From JACCXG01 sp963785755 (GTDB lineage: Bacteria > Acidobacteriota > Vicinamibacteria > Vicinamibacterales > 2-12-FULL-66-21): 36,531 nt of DNA. The notes beneath the pieces were generated by a model that ran no database searches, was not told the DNA's origin, and saw only the letters and a list, made by a program, of their open reading frames with translations. Below, piece by piece: positions 16,157-26,135 of the stretch. Position numbers and translations under genes: made by a program. The stretch's first letter is position 1. Each line of letters begins with the position of its first letter. Location: positions 1-36,531 of the forward strand of contig CAWAXG010000044.1 in assembly GCA_963785755.1 (NCBI GenBank), given 5' to 3'.

Positions 16157-17544
16157 GCTCGGTTCATACCGCGGCCTCTGGCGCGCCGCCCACCGATCGC
16201 GTCTCGCGGTTCGCACAGGGCCTCGGCACCCTGGTCCCCGACGCGACGTCGGCGTCCGTCATCCTGCTGCTGATCGTCGCTGCCGCCGCCCTGGCCTTCG
16301 GCAACACGTTCACCGCGATTGCTGACGCGTACTACCGCGGCCTCTGGATGCTGCTGCCGTTCACGATGCAGATGACGCTGATCCTGGTGCTGAGCACGGT
16401 CGTCACCGGCACCCCGCTCCTCCGCCGCCTCGTCGTCGGCCTGGCGCGGTGGCCGCGCACCCTGACCCAGGTGATTGCGCTCGGCGTCGTGCTGGACGCC
16501 GCACTCTCATACTTCTACTGGGGCCTCGGCCTCGCGCTCGCGCCGCTCATCGCGATCCACTTCAGCGCGGCGGCGGAAGAGAAGGGCATTCCCGTAGACT
16601 TTCCGTTCATGCTCGCCACGATCGCCGCCGCCCAGTCGGTCTGGCAGTTCGGCCTCTCGGCGAGCGCGCCGCTCCTGATGGCGACGCCGGGCCATTTCCT
16701 GCAGGACACGGTCGGCGTGATGGACCTGCGGACCACCATCTGGTCGGCGCCCGCCCTGCTGATGGTGATCATCTTCCCCGCCGGAGTGATCCTGGTCGCG
16801 CGTCTGCTGATGCCGCGGCAGGTGACGCCGCTTTCGCGCTTCCCTGAGGCGAGTGCGCTCGTGTCTCCGCCGGCCGAGCCGCCGGCGGCTGCCGACGCCG
16901 AACCGGAGACCAGCGGCTTCGCCGCCTGGATCGAGCGCAGCCCGCTCGTCACCGGCGTGCTCGCGGCGGCCTTCTTCCTGTGGCTCTATCACCACTTCGT
17001 GACCAGGAGAGCGACCCTCGACCTGAACGCCATGAACACGATGCTGCTCTTCCTCGCGGTCGTGCTGCACCGGAACGTGGCCGCGTTCACCGGGGCCATC
17101 CGGGCCGCGGTGAGCGTCTGCTGGCCTGTGCTCGTGCTCTATCACCTGTACGGCGGCGTCGCCGGGCTGCTGCAGTACACGAGCGTGGGCGAGCGCTTCG
17201 CCGGCGCCTTCGCCGCCTGGGCGACGCCGCTCACGTTTCCGTTGCTGACGGCCGCGGCGAGCGCGATTGTGTCGATCTTCATTCCGTCGAGCGGCGGGCA
17301 GTGGGTGGTCCAGGGCTTCGTCACGTCCCGGGCCGCGGCGGAGGTGGGCATGACGGCGCAGCACGGCCTGCTGGCGTTGAGCGTCGGGGACCATGTCGGC
17401 AACCTGGTGTCGCCCTTCTGGCCGGTGCTGCTCGCCGGGATGGCGCGGGTGGACTTCCGCACGTTCTTCGGCTACGGCGTGATCTTCGCCCTGCTCTGGT
17501 TCGCGCTCGGCGTCGCCCTCGTTACCGTTGTACCGCCCGGGTGA
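16153..17544 (+). CDS. Short-chain fatty acid transporter (AtoE/TIGR00366 family)
   Basis: The product is 463 residues with about 10-12 hydrophobic segments and no signal peptide. It has the family's features: VSRFAQGLGTLVPDATSASV at the N-terminus, DAALSYFYWGLGLALAPLIA, and IFIPSSGGQWVVQGFV and GDHVGNLVSPFWPVLLAGMA near the C-terminus. Homologues move acetoacetate and short-chain fatty acids such as butyrate into the cell. A hydrophilic loop rich in Pro and Ala (PPAEPPAAADAEPETSG) around residues 238-254 separates the two halves. Its GTG start overlaps the AraC stop, so both come from one message, and the AraC protein probably regulates uptake. No thiolase, CoA transferase or other fatty-acid gene lies nearby. 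The 51 bases after its stop, before the convergent lipoprotein, show no clear terminator. Confidence 0.9.
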   Translation: MSSVHTAASGAPPTDRVSRFAQGLGTLVPDATSASVILLLIVAAAALAFGNTFTAIADAYYRGLWMLLPFTMQMTLILVLSTVVTGTPLLRRLVVGLARWPRTLTQVIALGVVLDAALSYFYWGLGLALAPLIAIHFSAAAEEKGIPVDFPFMLATIAAAQSVWQFGLSASAPLLMATPGHFLQDTVGVMDLRTTIWSAPALLMVIIFPAGVILVARLLMPRQVTPLSRFPEASALVSPPAEPPAAADAEPETSGFAAWIERSPLVTGVLAAAFFLWLYHHFVTRRATLDLNAMNTMLLFLAVVLHRNVAAFTGAIRAAVSVCWPVLVLYHLYGGVAGLLQYTSVGERFAGAFAAWATPLTFPLLTAAASAIVSIFIPSSGGQWVVQGFVTSRAAAEVGMTAQHGLLALSVGDHVGNLVSPFWPVLLAGMARVDFRTFFGYGVIFALLWFALGVALVTVVPPG

Positions 17545-17595
17545 TCGTTTTCCGTCGCTTACGTCTTCACCGTGTATCGACTCAAGTCAATGCGA

Positions 17596-18086
17596 TCAGC
17601 GGACGAAATGGTACCGCCCTTCCCAGGTAAACACGCCGGCGGGATCGGACATGAACACCTTCAGGTTCGCATGGAGTCCTGCGAGCGCTCCCGTGCCGTC
17701 GGTCAGCACGCAGGTCCCTTCGAACGTTCTGTAGCTGAGGGAACAGTTCCCCGTTGCCGTATCACCCCCCGGCGTCGTCACGACGATTCTGCTGGTCGTC
17801 CTGGCCTCGAGAAGTGGCCCGAAGTATTCGATGTCGCTATCCACTGGGATGGGACCCGCCGACGAGGTATTCACCGTGCAATGGGGGCGGTGGCATCGCA
17901 CGTCTTTGTGAGCAGCAGCGACTCCTGGATGCTCGCGGACGATTCCGGAAGTCGTGGGACTGCGACACTCGCACTCGGCGCGGTCGGTGTGGCTGGTCCC
18001 TGGGCACAGGAGGCAGCGAGCGTGGCTGCTGCGAATACAACGAGGATCGCGCCCGGTGTCATCCGGTGAGCGGTGCTGACTCTCAT
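17596..18086 (-). CDS. Small lipoprotein of unknown function, frameshifted at a run of five Gs
   Basis: The ATG at 18086 has AAGGAG seven bases upstream and opens a lipoprotein leader (AILVVFAAATLAASC, Cys at about 27). The frame runs to LLTKTCDATAP, then stops. The sequence continues in the next frame with HCTVNTSSAGPIPVDSDI through ATGNCSLSYRTFEGTCVLTD and LAGLHANLKVFMSDPAGVFT to a stop at 17596. One missing base in the G-run at 17883-17887 (C-run on the coding strand) joins the two parts into 163 residues. The C-terminal part has four Cys and a repeated GT/GA pattern that suggests a small secreted beta-barrel. The shift may be a read error or a mutable homopolymer. Function unknown. It is convergent with the fatty acid transporter and divergent from the sigma factor. 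Confidence 0.6.
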
Positions 18087-18174
18087 GAGACGGCTCCTTG
18101 AGGGACATAACTGGACGGGCGGTCGCTTGCGCGCCGAAACGCTCCCTCGAGTGATTACGCGAGAAGGGAGACAA

Positions 18175-18188
18175 AACGTGCTCACGTT
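18175..18188. promoter_or_regulatory. Perfect 14-base palindrome, possible operator
   Basis: AACGTG-CT-CACGTT is a perfect inverted repeat with a two-base centre. It lies between the divergent lipoprotein (start 18086) and sigma factor (start 18253), about 65 bases before the sigma gene. Such a site could bind a dimeric regulator; no experimental or family link is known to me. Confidence 0.3.
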
Positions 18189-18252
18189 CCCAGCGCAACG
18201 GGCTTGGCCGCCTTGACTGAGCTGAGGACGAGCGGCAAGATGGTCCGACTTT

Positions 18253-18843
18253 GTGGGCCATTTGAACCGTTCCTCAGCCGACGTAACGGGATTGCTGCGG
18301 GCCTGGGGCCAGGGAGATCTGGCCGCCCGAGATGAAGTGCTGGAGCTTCTGTACCGCGAGCTGCGGCGACAGGCGGCTGGCCGGCTTCGCCGCGAGGGCG
18401 CGGGGCACGTCCTGCAGCCCACGGCGCTTGTGCACGAGACCTACCTCCGGCTCGTCGATCAGCGGCAGGCCGACTGGCGTAACCGTTCGCAGTTCTTCGC
18501 GGTGGCATCCGAGCTGATGCGCCGGATTCTGGTCGATCACGCCAGGCGCCGGTTGATGGCGAAACGTTCCGGTCAGTGGACGCGCGTCGTGGTCGACGAT
18601 GACGCCGTGATCGGCCATCCTCCAGACGTGGACCTGCTTGATTTGGACAGGGCGCTCTCCGAGCTCGCGTCGTTCGACCCGCGAAAGAGCCGCATCGCAG
18701 AGATGCGGTTTTTTGCGGGCCTGCCGCTCGAGGAGATTGGCGACGCCCTGGCCATCTCGCGAGCGACCGTTGAGCGCGAATGGCAAACGGCGCGTGCGTG
18801 GCTGTTTCACCGCTTGACGCAAGGCGCGAGCGATGACGCCTGA
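18253..18843 (+). CDS. ECF-like RNA polymerase sigma factor (TIGR02999 type)
   Basis: The product is 196 residues from a GTG. Region 2 is at residues about 10-105: VTGLLRAWGQGD, LLYRELRRQAAGRLRRE, HVLQPTALVHETYLRLVDQ, NRSQFFAVASELMRRILVDHAR. Region 4 is at about 140-190: RIAEMRFFAGLPLEEIGDAL followed by AISRATVEREWQTARAWLF, the helix-turn-helix for -35 recognition. The block HVLQPTALVHETYLRL is characteristic of the TIGR02999 group found with membrane kinases in Acidobacteria and Planctomycetes. It should direct RNA polymerase to a specific promoter set. Unusually, the stop overlaps ATGACGCCTGA, which reads as the first codons of a kinase (MTPE) that is not present downstream; the kinase there runs the other way. 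The gene itself looks complete. Confidence 0.87.
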   Translation: MGHLNRSSADVTGLLRAWGQGDLAARDEVLELLYRELRRQAAGRLRREGAGHVLQPTALVHETYLRLVDQRQADWRNRSQFFAVASELMRRILVDHARRRLMAKRSGQWTRVVVDDDAVIGHPPDVDLLDLDRALSELASFDPRKSRIAEMRFFAGLPLEEIGDALAISRATVEREWQTARAWLFHRLTQGASDDA

Positions 18844-18866
18844 AGTGCCGCTGACCGGCGCGATCT

Positions 18867-21760
18867 CTACTTGTTCGCCTTGTTGCCGCCTGCCAATTCC
18901 GTACGACCGTCAGCGTCGCGGTACCCCGTTCACTGGCCTGCTCGATCAGGAATCGCTGACCGTCGTTCGCGACAGCGTAAAGGTACGAGTTCTCGATGTT
19001 CCGGTACGCCATCCGCGACGGGAACAGCCTCGCCGGGGCGCCCACCCGCATCGACTGGCCATCCGATCCGAGGATCGGCACCGCCGTCATCCAGTCGTCG
19101 AGCGCGATGTAGAAGAGTTCTTTGCCGTCGCTGCGCCAGCGCGGCTGAGTGCCGCCGGCGGTCGACACGGGAGTGACGCCTCCCGGGCCTGGAAAAGGCT
19201 GCGCGTAGATGTCGTTACGGCCCAGTCGATTCGACCTGTACGCCACCCATTTCCCGTCGGGCGAAAACTGCCCCTCGCGTTCGGTGAAGACGGTGTTCAC
19301 GACGGGGAACGGCCGGCGGTCCCCGGTGTTGGTCATCGGCAGCGCCCATAAGTCGGCACTGCTCTTGGGATCGACCTTGACATACAGGAGAGACCGACCA
19401 TCCGGCGACCAGTCCTGGGGGGCCAGCAGGTCCCTTGGGGACGCGAGCAAGAGCGTCTCGGCCCCGGCACCGCTCGCCGCTCGTTCCCAGATCTGCATCA
19501 CACCGGTTTGTCGTTCCGACGAAAAGGCCACGCGTTGACCATCGGGCGACCACACCGGGTAGTAATCACCGGCCGGATCGTCGGTCAGCCGAGTTGCGCC
19601 GAACCGCGCCGTTTCGAGCAACAGGATGTCCCAGTTACCTTCTGTCGCACGACCGACGGCGAGACGTGTGCCGTCCGGAGACAGATCCATACCGATGGAG
19701 GACGAAGCGTATGGGTCGCCGACGAGCCCGACGAGCTTGCCGGCGCGATCGAGCCACGCGAGTTGCCGCTCCGTACCTGAGCCGTCGCGATAGACGAGCG
19801 TGCCGGTCGCCGCGCTGCACTGGAAGTGTCCTCCTTTGTATGAAGGGGGCTCTGCTACGACGAACGTCTGCCCGGTGAGTGCCAACGTCTCGAGATCGAA
19901 GCGTTGGGCGAGGAGGCTACCCTGGCGCGCAAACAGCAGGAACCCGGGCGGTGCATACACCGCAGCAGTGTCGTCGTCGATCAGACGCCTTCCCTCGGGC
20001 GAATCGAGCGTGCCGATGTACACGCCGCGGCCTTCGGCGTTCCCGGTGGCCCGGTAAAGGAAGTGCTGCCCGTCGGGCAGGAACCAGGGGAAGACATGGC
20101 CTGACTGCGACGACGGCAGCAACCGGGTCACCTCGACCGGCACACTGCCTGAACTCGACGAGACCCGCCACAGCTCTTTTGTCAGATGAGGCGAAAACAG
20201 GATGTCACCGTTCTGGTTCCACGACCCGCCCCAGGCATGATCCACCGCCGCGAGCGTCGTCGTCGGACCGCCGGCCGCGTGGATCCATTTCAACTTGTTG
20301 TCCGCAAAGAAACCAATGGCCTGGCTGTCGGGTCTCCAGAAAGGGAAGGCGCCGCCCTCCGTACCCGACAACGGCTGCGCGGTCAACGCGGAGAGCGGCC
20401 GGATCCAGAGCTGAACCTTGCCGGCGACGGTGGCGGAAAACACCAATCGGAGACCGTCGGGGGAGATCGCGAACGAGTTCGTACTGCTCGTTGGCGGGGT
20501 GACGACCTGCCAGGTCTCTACCGGGCGATCGACTTGCGCAGTGCGAAGGTACCGGATTGCCGGGACGACGAGTGCGCCCAAGCCCGCAATCGCAATGGCA
20601 GCAATCGTCCACGCCAGCCGCACGTGGCGCTGGGCCCACGCGCCTGCGCGACCTGTGGCGCCACCCGGCGAGATGCCAGGCGCAGCGTCCGAAGGCTGCG
20701 CCTTGGGCTGACTGACCGCGCGATCGATGGCGATGCGCGCTTCGCCGATGGCCTGAAGGCGGTGGCGCGGATCTCTCGTCAGACAACGGCCGAGGAGTTC
20801 CCGGATCGATGGCGGCGTCGCCGGCGGGAGCGCGCTCACGTCGGGTTCTCGTTCGATGACGCCTGCCAGGATTTCCGCCGCCGTCTGGCCCGCGTAGAGC
20901 GGACGGCCGGTCAGCATCTCGTAGAACACGACGCCGAACGCCCAGATGTCCGCCCGTTTGTCCGCCGGCTTCCCACGCGCCTGCTCCGGCGACATGTAGG
21001 CCGCGGTGCCCAGAATGAACCCGGCGCGCGTGGCGACGCCCGACATCGTTGGCGAGTTGGCGGCATCCCCGGTGCCTGACGACAGGGGCTCGAGCACCTT
21101 CGCCAGGCCAAAGTCGAGCACCTTGACCGTGCCGTCCTCGCGCACCTTGATGTTCGCGGGCTTCAGGTCTCGATGGATGATCCCCTGCTCGTGCGCGGCT
21201 TCGAGCGCTTCGGCGATTTGCCCCGCCATGGGCAGCGCATCGGCCGGCGGGATCGGGCCGCGCGCGATCCGCTCGGCCAGGTCCTCGCCCTCGACGAGTT
21301 CCATGACCAGCGCCGGGACACCGTCGGAGTCTTCGGTGCCGTAGACCGCGGCGATGTGTGGATGATTCAGCGAGGCCAGCAAGCGAGCCTCGCGGTCGAA
21401 GCGCGCGCGCCGCCCGGGATCGACGCTGAAGATCTGGGGCAGAACCTTGACCGCGACGTCGCGGCCGAGCTTCACGTCGTGGGCGCGATAGACCTCACCC
21501 ATCCCGCCGGCGCCGAGGAGTTGGACGATCCGATACGGACCGACCGGCGCCCCCGGTTCGAGCGGCGGCGCCGTCGCGCCGAGCGGCGTCTCGCCAAATT
21601 GCCCGGCCTTGTGATGCGCATTCAGCAACTTGTCGACTGCGCGCCGAAGCTCGAGGTCGTCGCCACACGCACCGTGGACAAACGCGTCACGCTGATCGGT
21701 CTCGTGGGCCAGGGCGTCCTGGAAGATTCCGGTGATCTGCCGCCACCGTTCGGGCGTCAT
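18867..21760 (-). CDS. Membrane Ser/Thr protein kinase with PD40 propeller, C-terminal frameshift
   Basis: The ATG at 21760 starts MTPERWRQITGIFQDAL, a helical segment typical of kinases that follow a sigma gene, and overlaps the sigma stop (ATGA). Residues about 76-345 are a Hanks kinase: LLGAGGMGEVY, Lys105, HRDLKPAN (196-203), DFG (216-218), AYMSPEQARG. A membrane segment is at about 383-405 and PD40 repeats fill the rest (ISPDGLRLVFSA, LSPDGTRLAVGR, WSPDGQRVAFSS, FSPDGKWVAYRS). The normal end reads TLTVVRNWQ, then in another frame GGNKANK and TAG at 18867-18869, which needs one additional base near 18886-18892. Without it the frame runs on to 18182, antisense to the sigma gene, which is not credible. 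With the base restored the protein has 964 residues. The kinase is cytoplasmic and the propeller periplasmic. Confidence 0.85.
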
Positions 21761-22199
21761 GCGCGAGGCGCTTCCGTCAACCGCATGTACAGCCGCGCAC
21801 GCGCCACCTGCCACTCCCGATCGACCGTCGGGCTCGAGATACTCGGGGCATCCGCGGTTTCGTCGACCGAGAGTCCGCCAAATAATCGGACCTCGGCGAC
21901 ACGACTTTTTCGTGAATCAAACGACGCGAGCTCCATCAGCGCCTCGTCCAGATCGAGAGGATCGACATCCGGTGGGTCGGTCCGCGCGACCGCGTCGTCA
22001 AGCGTCACGTGGGCCCATCCTCCGGAGCGCTTGGCTATCTTGCCGCGCGTGTCCACGAGCATGCGCCGCATCATCTCTGACGCCACTGCGAAAAACTGCC
22101 CGCGGTTCCGGCACTCCAGGCGCGGAGCAATCCCGTCACGTCGCGCTCGGAATCCGTCAGGTCGACCTCAGAGGGCCTATCGTGTCCGTCCACCCTCAT
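21757..22199 (-). pseudogene. ECF-like sigma factor (TIGR02999 type) with internal deletion
   Basis: The gene begins at ATG 22199 (MRVDGHDRPSEVDL) and reaches VTGLLRAWSAG. Then, at about 22103-22112, it jumps to NRGQFFAVASEMMRRMLVD in another frame and continues to RLTEAPRA and the stop at 21757. Compared with the intact sigma at 18253, some 55 residues between LLRAW-G and NRxQFFAVAS are missing, including the helices that bind the core polymerase and the -10 box. Region 4 is intact (VAEVRLFGGLSVDETADAPS, VDREWQVARARLY). The stop overlaps the kinase start, so it was once the partner of the kinase at 18867-21760. A continuous product of 109 residues could start at the ATG at 22086, but it would lack region 2. 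Confidence 0.72.
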
Positions 22200-22310
22200 C
22201 GAGTCAAGCCGCACTTACGTTCCCCTGGGTGGAGCCTTTTAGGCCCTACAACGGTTTAGCAAAAATCACCGCGGTCAGACGGGTGAGCCACGATCATTGG
22301 CAGTCACGGG

Positions 22311-25300
22311 TCATGCCGCGACCCCCATCGGCGCTGCAGTGGGCATCGGTTCGCTGCGCTCGCGGCGCTTCGCCATGTAGTAGAGGACGGGCACGGCCAT
22401 GCGCGAGAGCAGGAGCGACGCCACCTCGCCGGCCATCAGCGAGATCGCCAGCCCCTGGAAAATCGGGTCGAACAGGATGACCGCGGCGCCGACAATCATG
22501 GCGGCAGCGGTGAGGGCCATGGGGCGGAACCGCACCGCGCCGGCGTCGACGACGGCCTGCTCGAGGGGAAGCCCCTCGCGCAACCGCAGCTCGATGAAGT
22601 CCACCAGGATGATCGAATTGCGCACCACGATGCCCGCACCGGCGATGAAGCCGATCATCGACGTGGCCGTGAAGAACGCGCCCATGGCCGCGTGCGCCGG
22701 CAGGACGCCAACCAGCGAGAACGGGATGGGGGCCATGATCAGCAGGGGCGTCTTGAACGACTGGAACCAGCCGACCACCAGTACGTAGATGAGCACGAGC
22801 ACGGCGGCGAACGCGAGGCCGAGGTCGCGAAACACCTCGATCGTGAGGTGCCACTCGCCGTCCCACTTCATCGCATAGCGCGAGGTGTCGAACGGCTGGA
22901 CCGCGTTGAAGACCTCGAGCCCATACCCCTCGGGCAGCGACAGTTGCCCGATCGACTTGTTCATCTCGAGGATGGCGTAGACCGGGCTTCCGTTCTTTCC
23001 TGCCAGATCGCCAGTGACGTAGGTCACCGCCTGCAGATTCTTGTGATACAGGCTTGCCCCTTCCTGACGTAGTCACCGCGCTCGTGAGCTCGCCCACGGC
23101 CACCGGCCTGGTGCCCGCCTTCGCCAAGGCTTCGGCGGACGAGCCGCGAAGCCGGATCGACTGGACCGCCTCGAGACTGCGATCGCCGCGGGGGAGGCGG
23201 ATCACGATCGGCACGTCCTCGCGCGCCCGTTCGTCGTGCAGCAGGCCCGCGGATTCTCCCGAGCCGGCCATCCGCACGACCGCCGCCACCGCTGCCGGCG
23301 AGAGGCCCGCCGCTGCGGCTTTTTCACCGTCGACGGCGAGCGTGATCTTCGGATGCGGGGCTTCGACGTACCAGTCGGTATCGACCACGCCGGGAGTCTG
23401 CTCGAAGATCGACTTGATCTCGGCGGCCAGCGCCATCCGCCGCGCCGGATCCGGTCCATAGACTTCCGCGACGAGGGTTTGCAGCACGGGCGGGCCCGGT
23501 GGCACTTCCGCCACCTGGATGGTCGCGCCGAATTGTTTCGCGATCGGCGTCAGCCGCTCGCGCACGCGTCCGGCCACCTCGTGGCTCTGCGCCGAGCGTT
23601 CGCCCTTCGGCACGAGGTTCACCTGCAGATCGGCGAGGTGCGGAGCGCGCCTCAGAAAGTAGTGCCGCACGAGGCCGTTGAAGTTGTAGGGCGCCGACAC
23701 GCCCACGTACTGCTGGACGTTGACGACCGTCTCGTCGTCCAGGGTGGCCGACGTCAGCGCCGACGCGACCCGCGCCGTCGTCTCGAGCGCCGTGCCCTCG
23801 GGCATGTCGATCACGACCTGGAACTCGCTCTTGTTGTCGAACGGCATCATCTTCATGGTCACGAGTTCGAGCGGGACCAGCGCGACGGCCGCCAGCAACA
23901 AGGCACCCACGCCTGCCAGGAAGATCGTGCGCCTCCTGCCGCTGGCGATGAGCGGTCCCATCACGCGGCGATAGACCCGGGTAAGGAGATCCTCTTCGCC
24001 GTGATCGTGATGCGCGGAGGGCTTGAGCAGCCGGACCGCGGCCCACGGCGTCACCACGAAGGCGACCACCAGCGAGAACACCATCGCCGCCGACGCGCCC
24101 ACCGGAATCGGCCGCATGTAGGGCCCCGACAATCCGCGGATGAACGCCATCGGCAGGATCGCCGCCACCACCGCGAGGGTCGCGAGGATCGTGGGGTTGC
24201 CCACCTCGTCTACGGCGCGAATCGCGATCGCGGCCAGCCCGCCCCGCTCGCCGCCGCTCATCCGCGCCTGGCGGACGATGTTCTCCACCACGACAATCGC
24301 ATCGTCCACCAGGATGCCGATGGAGAAGATCAGCGCGAAGAGCGTGATGCGGTTCAGGGTGTAGCCATAGAGATAGAACATGAAGAGTGTGAGCGCGAGC
24401 GTGACCGGAATCGCGATCAGCACGACAGCCGCCTCGCGCCGGCCGAGGACCAGCCAGATCAGCGCCGAGACCGAGAGGACGGAGAGCAGCATGTGCCACA
24501 GCAGCTCGTTGCTCTTGTCGGCGGCGGTCTCACCATAGTCACGGGTGATGGTGAGATGCACGTCCGGCGGCACGAGCGATCCCTTGAGCGTGTCGAGCTT
24601 CCCGGCGACGCGGTGGGCGACGTCGGTGGCGTTGGTGCCCTTCCGCTTGGCGACGGCGATGGTGACGGCCGGTTGCGCGCCGGACGTCTTCGACTGGAAG
24701 GTGACATACGACGTGGGCTCGGCGTCGCCGTCCACCACTTCGGCCACGTCGCGCACCAGCACGGGACGCCCGCGTGCGGAGGTCACGACGGTGTTGCGCA
24801 GTTCATCGGCTGTGCGCAGGCGGCTCCCCGCCTCGAGGCCTGTCACCACATCGCCCGTGACCGGGCCCGACGCGGTGCCACGCACGTTGGTGCGTGCGAT
24901 CGCCTGCTGAACCGAGAGCGGATCGAGATCGTAGGCCGACAGGCGCGCGGGGTCGATGTCCACGCGAACCTGCCTTGGCCGCCCGCCGATGATCGTCACC
25001 TCCGACACGTCGTTGACTTCAGCGATGGCCTCTCGCAGCTGGACGGCGAGCGATCGCAGCTCGTCGTCTCCGTAACGCGCCGACCACACCGTGACGGCAA
25101 GGATCGGCACATCGTCGATCGACCGCGGCTTGACGATCGGCCCGATGACGCCTGGCGGGACGCGATCCGCATTCGCGGCCAGTTTCTGATTCAGGCGAAC
25201 GAGCGCGGCTTCCAGCGGCTCGTCCACCGTGAAGCGGACGACGACCATCGACTGTCCGGGACTCGAGGTCGAGTAGACGTATTCCACGCCGGGCAGTTCC

Positions 25301-25410
25301 CAGAGCAGCTGCTCCAGCGGACGCGTGACCCGCTGTTCGACATCCGCCGCTGTCGCCCCCGGCATCGCGACGAAGACGTCGACCATCGGGACGATGATCT
25401 GAGGTTCCTC
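22311..25410 (-). pseudogene. RND efflux pump permease (AcrB/CzcA superfamily), truncated at the N-terminus and frameshifted
   Basis: The conserved sequence starts at EEPQIIVPMVDVFVAMPGAT, lacking the first 25-30 residues that hold the first membrane helix. It then follows the whole family: the porter domain (VYSTSSPGQSMVVVRF), membrane helix 4 with GILVDDAIVVVENI (the paired Asp of the proton relay), and the second periplasmic domain. At about 23057-23060, a run of four Cs, the frame changes: VAVGELTSAVTTSGR is followed by ASLYHKNLQAVTYVTGD in a new frame to a stop at 22311. Removing one base restores the frame. The second half has GIVVRNSIILVDF and SLLLSRMAVPVLYYM. Such pumps exchange protons for drugs or metals and need a membrane fusion protein and a TolC-type channel, neither of which is here. 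Upstream sequence is replaced by part of a regulator gene. Confidence 0.8.
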
Positions 25411-25411
25411 T

Positions 25412-25513
25412 TGCAATGCTGTGGCAGCGGCACTGCTGGGCGGACTGTCACGCAAGGACATTGCGGAGGCATTCAAGGAGGCGCTCGCCAACTTCGGCGA
25501 TCGGAAAAGCTGA
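25412..25513 (+). pseudogene. C-terminal fragment of a GntR-like regulator
   Basis: On the plus strand the last 31 codons read AVAAALLGGLSRKDIAEAFK followed by EALANFGDRKS and a TGA at 25511-25513. This resembles the C-terminal tail of short GntR regulators of the YhcF type. The DNA-binding N-terminus is missing: just upstream (about 25410) the sequence becomes the RND pump on the opposite strand. The stop overlaps the next start by one base (TGATG), the usual layout for such a regulator and its membrane protein partner. The family assignment rests on a short tail. Confidence 0.45.
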
Positions 25514-26124
25514 TGACCAGTCTCACCATCGCTCAACTCTCGGCCGCTCTGCTCGCGGTCTGCACGCCGTTGGTCGTGGCCTCGATCGCACTCCGCGTGG
25601 CCACGACACGCGGTGCTCCAGCCCCACACGTTCATGCGATGGGGCTGCTCCGCGCGATGACGGCAGGCGCGGCTATTGCCACGTCGATCGCCTCGGTGAT
25701 CCTCGCTCCGCTGTGGATGCAGCTCGTCGCCGGCCTGGGGTTCGGAGCGACTGCCGTCGTGGCCCTCAGGGCGCTGGGCGAGATTGACGATCTGACACGG
25801 CCAGTTCGGCAGGTGAACTCCGCCGAACGCGCCGCCAGCCTGTCGCCGCGAAAGGCGGGCGAGTACTTACCGTGGTCCTGGCGTCTGACCTCCGCCGGTG
25901 CGGCCGTCCTTGGCGCAACCGCGTTTGTCGTTCGCGCTTCGAGTGGCGTCAGCGATCGGCGGATGTTCATGCCCATCACGTTCGCAGCCGCCGCTCTGGT
26001 CTTTCTGTGGCCAACCTCCCTTCCTCCCGTCCTCCCTGTTGATTACTGCCGGCAGATCGGGGCAACCCTTCCCGTGCGAATGCCCGCTTCTGGATTCCCG
26101 CAATCTCCCCGAGCCAGTGTATAA
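25513..26124 (+). CDS. Integral membrane protein, partner of a GntR-like regulator, possibly truncated
   Basis: The product is 203 residues. Its ATG overlaps the stop of the GntR fragment, indicating co-translation in the ancestral operon. Hydrophobic segments lie at about residues 8-28, 45-65, 68-86, 126-144 and 155-171. The loop between (RAASLSPRKAGEYLPWSWRL) is conserved in membrane proteins beside GntR regulators, to my recollection. After MFMPITFAAAALVFLW the remaining 37 residues (PTSLPPVLPVDYC onward) are Pro-rich and not membrane-like, so the true C-terminus may have been lost and replaced by intergenic sequence. It has no enzyme motif. The function is unknown; a role in envelope stress or transport has to remain speculation. 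Confidence 0.6.
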   Translation: MTSLTIAQLSAALLAVCTPLVVASIALRVATTRGAPAPHVHAMGLLRAMTAGAAIATSIASVILAPLWMQLVAGLGFGATAVVALRALGEIDDLTRPVRQVNSAERAASLSPRKAGEYLPWSWRLTSAGAAVLGATAFVVRASSGVSDRRMFMPITFAAAALVFLWPTSLPPVLPVDYCRQIGATLPVRMPASGFPQSPRASV

Positions 26125-26125
26125 C
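26120..26125 (+). promoter_or_regulatory. Candidate -10 box (TATAAC) before the diheme cytochrome operon
   Basis: TATAAC, five of six consensus bases, ends 10 bases before the GTG at 26136. No ribosome binding site lies between, so the transcript would be nearly leaderless. A matching -35 box was not found. Confidence 0.35.
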
Positions 26126-26135
26126 CTCCCGCAAC

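Noticed and set aside
16507..17394. Open frame of 295 codons on the minus strand
   Set aside because: Antisense to the fatty acid transporter, which has clear membrane segments and family motifs.
23236..26124. Open frame of 962 codons on the plus strand
   Set aside because: Nearly all of it is antisense to the RND pump with a biased Arg/His composition. Only the last part, 25412-26124, has real coding character.
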